From: Vigna angularis
Taxonomy: Eukaryota > Streptophyta > Magnoliopsida > Fabales > Fabaceae
DNA length: 64,000 nt
NCBI RefSeq assembly: GCF_016808095.1
Contig: NC_068972.1
Coordinates: 22,064,289-22,128,288, forward strand
Reading direction: 5' to 3'
The position numbers and the translations under genes were made by a program. The notes beneath the pieces were generated by a model, which had not been told where the DNA came from, made no database searches, and worked only from the letters and a program-made list of their open reading frames with translations. Within the stretch, counting starts at the first letter, position 1. Every line of letters begins with the position of its first letter. Positions 57,519 through 64,000 of the stretch are shown here, one piece after another.

Positions 57519-60070
57519 AGAAGTCACTTCAACTCGTGAGGAAAGCACTGACTAAATATGTAATTCAATTATATAATAGTATGTAGTAGATATTAGGATA
57601 TAGTAAGTTCTTTGTTTATGTTTCTAAGTTGTTTTATGCTTTTCTACATTATTATTAGTTTAACTTTGTACATTGCATTGATTTATGCTTCAAAGTTGAT
57701 TTATGATTACATTGGATTGATTTATGCTTCTAAGAAGTTGATTTATGATTCCATTGAAAGTATTTATGTTTTAATATAATTTTCATTCAAAATATACGTT
57801 TCTGGATTATTCTGGATTGTTCTGGCTGTAAATATATATTCATGTCTGTTTCTGTAGTTGGTAATGTAGCAGAAACAAACCTCATTTTAAAAAAAATAGG
57901 GGAATATGTCTCGGTTGAGGTCATAACCGAGGTAGAAAAGCCCCCTATGGCCTCGGTTAAGGTCACACCCGATGCAGAAAGACTGGCGGATGAAAAAAAA
58001 ATGTGCTCTATTGCCTCGATTAGGGTTACAACCGAGGCAATAGAGGGGGACATACTGCCTCGGTTCAAGAGGAACCGAGGCATAAAGTCCTACGAAAAAA
58101 AATAAAAAAATCAAAACATCTACTGCTTCGGTTAAGGCTGAACCGAGGCAAAATCCTCCCCTTTTATATCTCGGTTCGCACCCAAGGCAAAATGTAGTAG
58201 ACTTTTTGCCTCGCCTGGATATGCCTCGGTTCTGGAACCGCTGCCTATGGGCAAAAATAACTGTTGTCGTTTCCCGTGACTGCACTAGTGCTTGTTCATT
58301 TGGATTAAGTTGTACTACAAAATAAGTACAAAAATACTTTGTTCAAACTATCGTGAAACTCATTATCCATTAAGGTGACTCCCACGTTATAGTTTTTAGA
58401 AAAAACAATGTGTGTTGTGTGGGTAACATGGTGGAGGAAGCACAAATGACATCATCATAGGGTCCACCATAAATCTGTATAACCATACCACAGTCAATAG
58501 TCTTAGTTGTTCACTTAGTTTAAGTTGTACTAAACAAGAAATATCCAAATACTTTGTTCAAACTATTATGATACTCACTATCCATTAAGGTGACTCCAAC
58601 GTCACTCTTTTTGCACATAAAATATGTCCTATGTAAGTAACATGGCAAAGGAAACACAAATAACTTTCTCATAAAATCAACCATAAAATTGTATAGTAAT
58701 ACCACAACCATTAGTCTTAATTATTCACTTGTTTTAAGTCGTCTTGCAAAAGAAGTACCAAAATACTTTGTTAAAACTATCAAGCAACTCATTATGCAGT
58801 AAGGTGAATCCTGTGTTATAGTTTTAGCAGACAAATGTGTTTTGTGTTGGTAAAATTGTGGAGGGAACACAAATGACTTCCTTGGTAGGGCCATTATAAA
58901 TTTGTACAACAATATCACAAACATTGGTTTTAGTTCTTCACTTGGTTTAAGTCATACTACAAAAGAAGTACCCAAATACTTTGTTCAAACTATTGGACAA
59001 CTCATTATCCATTAAGGTGAATCCCATGTTACAGTTTTTACAAACAAATGTGTCTTGTGTTGGTAAAATGGTGGACGAAGCACAAATGACTTCCTCATAG
59101 GGTTCACCATAAATTTGTATGCAAATATCACAATCACTAGTCCTAGTTCTTCACTTGGTTTAAGTTGTATTGCAAAAGGAGTACCCAAATACTTTGTTCG
59201 AACTATCAGACAACTCATTATCCATTAAGTTGAATTCTGCGTTACAATTTTTGCACACAAATGTGTCTTGTGTTGGTAAAATGGTGGAGGAAGCACAAAT
59301 GACTTCTTCGTAGGGTTCACTCTAAATGTGCATAATAATACCACATTCATTGGTCATAGTTCTTCATTTAGTTTAAGTCGCACTATAAAAAAAGTACTCA
59401 AATACTTTGTTTAAATAATCGGGTAACTCACTATCCATTAAGATGAATTTCGTGTTATAATTTTTGCACACAAATATGTCTTCTATGGTTAAAATGATGG
59501 AGGAAGCACAAATGATTTCTTCATAGGGTCCACCATAAATATGCATAGTAATACCACAATAATTGTCTTAGTTGCTCACTTGGTTTAAGTCGTACTGTAA
59601 ATGAAATAAACAAATACTTTGTTCAAACTATAAAGCGACTCACTATCCATTAAGATGAATTTTGCTTTATAGTTTTCCACACAAATGTGTCTTGTGTTGG
59701 TAAACTGGTGGATGAAGCACAAATGACTTCCTCATTGGGTCCACCATAAATTTATATGTCAATATCACAATCATTGGTCTTAGTTCTTCACTTGGTTTAA
59801 GTCGTACTACAAAAGTATCTAAATGCTTTGTTCAAACTATCACACAAGTCACTATCCATTAAGGTGATTGATCTCAAGTTAGAGTTTTTGCACATATATG
59901 TCCTATGTGGGTAAAATGGTGTAGGAAGCATAAATGACTTCCTCACAAGATCTACCATAAATTTTTATAACAATATCACAATCATTTGTCTTTGTTGTTC
60001 ACTTAATTTAATTCGTACTACATAAGTAACATTCTATGTTCTTCAAACTTAGTATCCATTAAGTGACACA

Positions 60071-60252
60071 CTGACTCATAATTTTATCACCTTCTTAAAA
60101 TTATCAAATATAAAACAAAGTTTAGTTAATCATTAAGTCGACATAATAAATATAATTTTTTTATATTATTTATTTTATATCTTATTCATATAATTTATTC
60201 AAAAGTACTAATTTTAATTACATAATAAATTTTAACAAAAAAAATGTTATAT

Positions 60253-60316
<64 letters not shown>

Positions 60317-60478
60317 AGGGAGTTCATATTTGTGCACAACACTGTAAAAAAATTATAAAAAATTGAATCAAAATTATTGTAATATAATATTTTAAATACA
60401 TAATTAAATCAAATATAAATCTTCATAAATTAAATAACAATTTTATTTATTATAAAATAAATTTTCATATATTTTATT
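60071..60478. repeat. AT-rich spacer with (TA)n microsatellite
   Basis: A run of about 30 TA units lies at 60255-60314, within AT-rich DNA without ORFs. It marks the end of the 213-bp array. Confidence 0.9.
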
Positions 60479-63190
60479 TGTCAGACCCATTAAAAATTCA
60501 CCAAAAACCCCAGTTGAGTGGAAGACAAGTGTCGAGGAAGGGGAGCTAGAAAACAGAAAGTGGAAGACAGGTGTGAGCAGTGGAGTGGCCGTTCAGTTTT
60601 GACGGTAGGAGTAAAACTCTAAGTTTTCAAAAATTCACGCCACTCTCTACATGCAACCATCTTTTTCAACCTTCTGAAACTCCATTCTTCTCCTCCTTCT
60701 CTCTAAGATTTCTTCATCTTCTCTCTATGAAATCTTACTCTTTTCTTCCTCCGATCATTAAACAGACCACACCTGAGCATTCCCGGCGTCGAGGCCGTTC
60801 GTTTGAACCGATAAGTTTTCAATTCTGAGCTGGTAAGTTCATCTCTCCCTCAGCCGTGTGGCTTCCTGGTACATGCAAACCTAGTTTATGGGTTGCATGA
60901 ATCAATCATCTTGTTCTGAGAGTTTCTGGATTTTCTGTTTGGTTTAGTTTCAGAAGTTGTCGAGTGTTGATGGTAGAAGGATTTGTAGAGGTGAACCAGT
61001 AACCATATCTGTGAGCGTTCGGTCACGTTAAGAGGTAAGGGAAGCTTATATAATTTGATTTAGTTTCTTACTTTGAATGGATGCATGTTCGTCGATTGCT
61101 GAATGAATATGAAATATGGTTGTTATTGCATTGTTGGCTGTATGAGTATATGAATCTAAGAGATGAGAAACTGGAATGATATTGTGTTTGATGATTTGGT
61201 TGATGATGAAATATGGTATGCTGTTTAAAAGTATTGTTCAATTATACCAACGTTCGTTCTCAGTAGCGTTCATTCTTAATAAGTGTTTGGTATTAGACCC
61301 TGTTGTCGAGAGTCAGTATTGACCATTCAATTATACAAACGTTCGTTCTCAGTAGCGTTCGTTCTTAATAAGTGTTTGGTATTAGACCATGTTGTCGAGA
61401 GTCAGTATTGACCATTCAATTATACAAGCGTTCGTTCTCAGTAGCGTTTGTTCTTAATAAGTGTTTGGTATTAGACCAACGCTCGTTCGATATAATGTTC
61501 GGTTTTCTTGTGGACTCGGTTGGAACTTGATTCTTTCATTTGGAGAGAATTCTAGTTGAAGACTAGCGTCTTCGTTTCGTTTTGTAATATTTATACTTAA
61601 GCATTCAACCAAGGATATTCGTTCCTTGGTATTTGATTATAAACTTTAGTATATCTATATGTATTTGTATATTTCATTCGTTCTTGAACATTAGTTAAAT
61701 GATATCTTATATTTATTAAGCCTTTATTCTATAAGTTAAGTAGTGCTTGGTCTTACACTAAGCGCTCGTACTAAGTAGTGCTCGGTCCTACGCCAAGCGC
61801 TCGTACTAAGTAAGTGTTCGGTCTTACACCAGGCGCTCGTTCTCATTTCCGAAATCTATCTTTATAATCAGAGCATTCGTCCAAACTCAATAGCGTTCGC
61901 TCTCTACAGTGCCCGATCTTCGACTGACATTCGGTTTCCTTGATGTTTAACTCATTAAGAAGCTAAGTATTTATTGGCGTTCGATTTCTTCATATGATTC
62001 CGTCAAGTGCTATTATTTGATGTCCTACATTATCTGTCTTAATTGGTTTTGGCCTAGAGTCTTAGTACTCGGCCTAGGCTTTACGGTGTTCGGTTTGAAA
62101 TCTAAAGAGTCAGTTCATTAAATTGGCTCACTTGGAAAATAACGTTTGATTCTATTGGTCTCTGAGAAGTATTATTGTATTCGGTCCCTTTCACAACAAG
62201 TGAGTAACTCTCTCGATTTGATTAGTTTTGAGTTGGAGACATATCGGTCTCACTCCAAGTTTTCAGTCTCGTTCTGGGTTAAAAACTAACGTTCGGTATT
62301 TGGTATCCTACGGGATCTTTATTCAAATTGATTAAGTTGAAGTTTTAATGATGAAAGATGATGGAATATGATATGGATGAAATGACTTTGATTATGAAAG
62401 AGTATTCTGGGGAGGAATATCTCATGAATGGATATTGGAAATTGGTAAAGTATGAATGTGGATAAAGCTAAGTTGGCGGTTCATCCTGATATTCCGTGAT
62501 TACTCGTTTCTCACATAGAGAAGGGTAAGTCATGTGTGGGAATGACAGGAGGTCCTAGTCCTTATGGTTAATTTGGACAGATAGGACTAACCTCGGGTGG
62601 CATCTGTTGAGGGTATCCCAATTACTACATCACCCGGGTGCACGAACATCGTAGCTACACATAATTCATACAGTCCGGACAGTCATAGTCTAGTATTTGG
62701 CTTTGCATGAAAGAGTTAATGATTTATCTGGTTTAATTGATTTTATGAAATATGCTGATACATGAATTAAATTACATAAGCTTACCCTATTTTCCTATCT
62801 TGTCCGTTTTGTACGTTCGGTCGTTTGTCCTGTTGCAATGATCATCCGTGTGGATTTGAGCAGGAGGAGAAGAGCTACTGGAAGAAGCGCTGGAAGAAGA
62901 AAGTTTGGTCGAGGTAGAAGTTAAGACCGAACAGTAGAACCGTTCGGTCAGTAGTTAGTTTATTTGTACGATGACCGTTCGATCATCTTTTACCTTTTTC
63001 TTTTGTATGACCGTGCGATATAGGTCTTTTGTAAACCGTTCGGTCTAGATTGCTTATTTGTACAGTTTTAACTTTCTCGTTATTCTGTAAGGCCGTTTGG
63101 CCATAAGCGTACGTCCTATCTTTTGTAAGACTGATCTGTAGTATTATTAACATGTGATTATTCTATTATATAGTTTTATACTGTATTTTT
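60479..63190 (+). repeat. LTR-like non-coding repeat with GTTCGGT motifs
   Basis: About 2.7 kb less AT-rich than its surroundings, with no ORF above 82 codons. It is full of 'cgttcg(g/t)t' motifs. It includes a leader-like CT-rich part (60640-60830), 'ttaagaggtaagggaagc' (61028-61045, also near 46378), an 89-bp tandem repeat, and a conserved legume-repeat block 'cacccgggtgcacgaacatcgtagctacac' (62631-62660). It ends near 'gggatgttac' (63191). It looks like an LTR or LTR-internal part of an unclassified retroelement. No partner copy is in the window. Confidence 0.5.
61240..61480 (+). repeat. 89-bp tandem repeat
   Basis: 'cgttcgttctcagtagcgtt' starts at 61251, 61340 and 61429 (period 89 bp, about 2.6 copies), each with 'aataagtgtttggtattagacc' and 'gagagtcagtattgaccattc'. 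Confidence 0.92.
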
Positions 63191-64000
63191 GGGATGTTAC
63201 GTTATTTCATATGAAAATAAAAAAATAACTTAGAATTATAGTATTAAAATAATTAAAGTGATATATTTTTTATACTATTAGTAGAGAAACAATTTACTCA
63301 TATATGACTTAATATTGATTTATGATAAAAGAAAAGTCTTAAAATGGACCATCACTTCAAGGCAATAATTTCAAAATGTTGGAAGAATTTGGTATAGTGG
63401 TTTAGAAAGTTAGTTGAGAACCTTGACATAGATACTAAAAACTCATACACATACTTTATTCTACCTTTTTCTTACTCAAACCATTCATCATTGTATATTT
63501 GTACTTTTTTTTTTATTATTAAAGTCAAACTGGGAATATTAGCTGCATCTCTAAGGTTGATCACCAAAATAACAAACTAAGAAGATAGTGTGACCAAAAA
63601 CACATTTGAAAAGAGAAGGAGTAACTGCAACAACTAGATATACATGGAGAGGTTTACCCAACCCAACCCACATCCACGTATAGCCAAAGACACCAACGTT
63701 GAGTTCCAATGTTCTCATAAAATGACCCTAATCTCCCTTCTTATTCTCAATGCCGACAGCACGTGAACACACGCGCAACTAAGCAACTAAACGACTTGTC
63801 GTTTTTAAAGTTGGGTGGTTGCAGACAACTGCATGCAGAAAGCACGCGTGGTTTGAGGAGCGTAGTGAGTGTGTGTACGTAGAAAACTGCAGATACTCAC
63901 CCACTAACGCCACGTAGGTCATGTAGTTTGTTGCATTGTAAGACAGAAGTTGAAGCTTTAAAAGCCTGTCATGTCTCAACAGTTTCAGAATAAGGCAGCA
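63191..64000. other. Right-edge spacer
   Basis: AT-rich to about 63640, then more balanced, with a G-box-like 'gcacgtgaac' at 63759-63768 and 'ccacgtagg' near 63910. This could be upstream sequence of a gene beyond the window; no exon is recognised. Confidence 0.35.

Larger units (their letters stand above)
53187..58290 (+). mobile_element. CACTA (En/Spm) element carrying a Ulp1-like gene
   Basis: Ends are CACTAGTACAA on the left and, on the opposite strand, CACTAGTGCAG on the right. A 3-bp target duplication 'ctt' (53184-53186 and 58291-58293) flanks it; both features are CACTA hallmarks. Subterminal regions (53280-53720 and 57900-58240) hold many inverted motifs of 'gcctcggtt...aaccgaggc' type, the usual transposase-binding style. 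Length is 5104 bp. No TNP2/TnpD transposase is seen, so it is non-autonomous, but it carries a spliced protease-like gene. It inserted into one unit of the 213-bp array, and a TRIM LTR inserted into it. Confidence 0.92.
52980..60070. repeat. ~213-bp tandem array, interrupted by a CACTA element
   Basis: Landmark 'atccattaag(g)tga' recurs at 53057, 58371, 58586, 58800, 59013, 59226, 59439, 59651, 59860 and 60060. Spacing is 215, 214, 213, 213, 213, 212, 209 and 200. The gap 53057-58371 becomes 207 bp once the 5107-bp CACTA insertion is removed. Each unit, read on the minus strand, encodes variants of PYEEVICASSTILPTQDTFV followed by CKNCNMGFTLMDNEL. Units are separated by stops, so this is not one gene. 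Confidence 0.92.

Noticed and set aside
58520..59218. Minus-strand ORFs of 63-68 codons in the 213-bp array as separate genes
   Set aside because: They are out-of-phase readings of the same tandem unit, separated by stops, with no shared start or promoter.
60255..60314. Long TA run as possible replication origin or matrix attachment site
   Set aside because: A simple microsatellite explains it; nothing else supports a functional site.

Overview
This is a plant nuclear window, most likely from a legume. The evidence is spliced genes with GT-AG introns, AT-rich spacers, and dense nested transposons. Legume-type repeats also occur, including short LTR units opening with a 'GTTGGAAGTCCCACATCGA' motif and LTRs rich in 'AATCGATT'. 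I lean towards tribe Phaseoleae (Vigna/Phaseolus-like), but that is inference from repeat style, not a database match.

Only two ordinary host genes are seen. One is a mitochondrial Rho GTPase (MIRO) gene on the minus strand (30355-44912), 14 exons, open throughout at 643 codons. The other is a mitochondrial-type P-class pentatricopeptide-repeat gene on the plus strand (47831-49964), 2 exons, 512 codons. They are divergent, about 2.9 kb apart. MIRO intron 8 is 7.6 kb long and holds a broken Ty3/gypsy chromovirus. That element is itself interrupted by a gag-only LTR element (perfect 5-bp TSD), a TRIM (perfect 5-bp TSD) and Ty1/copia pieces.

Region by region: 1-700 is a minus-strand relic of a plant-transposon-protein domain. 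1100-4310 is a SIRE/Maximus-type copia gag plus LTR, minus strand. 4311-5590 is a copia RT/RNase H relic plus a solo TRIM LTR. 7897-11849 is a full-span but broken copia element with 164-bp LTRs. 12995-20760 is a Tat/Ogre-like gypsy relic whose 5' LTR is split by Mutator-like element MULE1 (13072-18745). 21327-29323 is a non-autonomous, tandem-repeat-filled LTR element (LARD-like) carrying a second element, MULE2 (22130-27540). 30355-44912 is MIRO and 47831-49964 is PPR. 52980-60070 is a ~213-bp tandem array interrupted by a CACTA element (53187-58290) that carries a Ulp1-protease-like gene. 60479-63190 is a non-coding LTR-like repeat with an 89-bp tandem.

The most interesting system is the gene pair shared by the two MULEs. 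Although their TIRs and sequences differ, both elements carry, tail to tail with the MuDR-type transposase, a small spliced gene. It encodes a Ser/Gly-rich N-terminus, a GRF-type zinc finger, a coiled coil and a C-terminal hydrophobic segment. The layout matches the convergent mudrA/mudrB layout of maize MuDR, so the GRF gene may be a mudrB-position accessory gene. MULE1 looks nearly intact; MULE2 is decayed.
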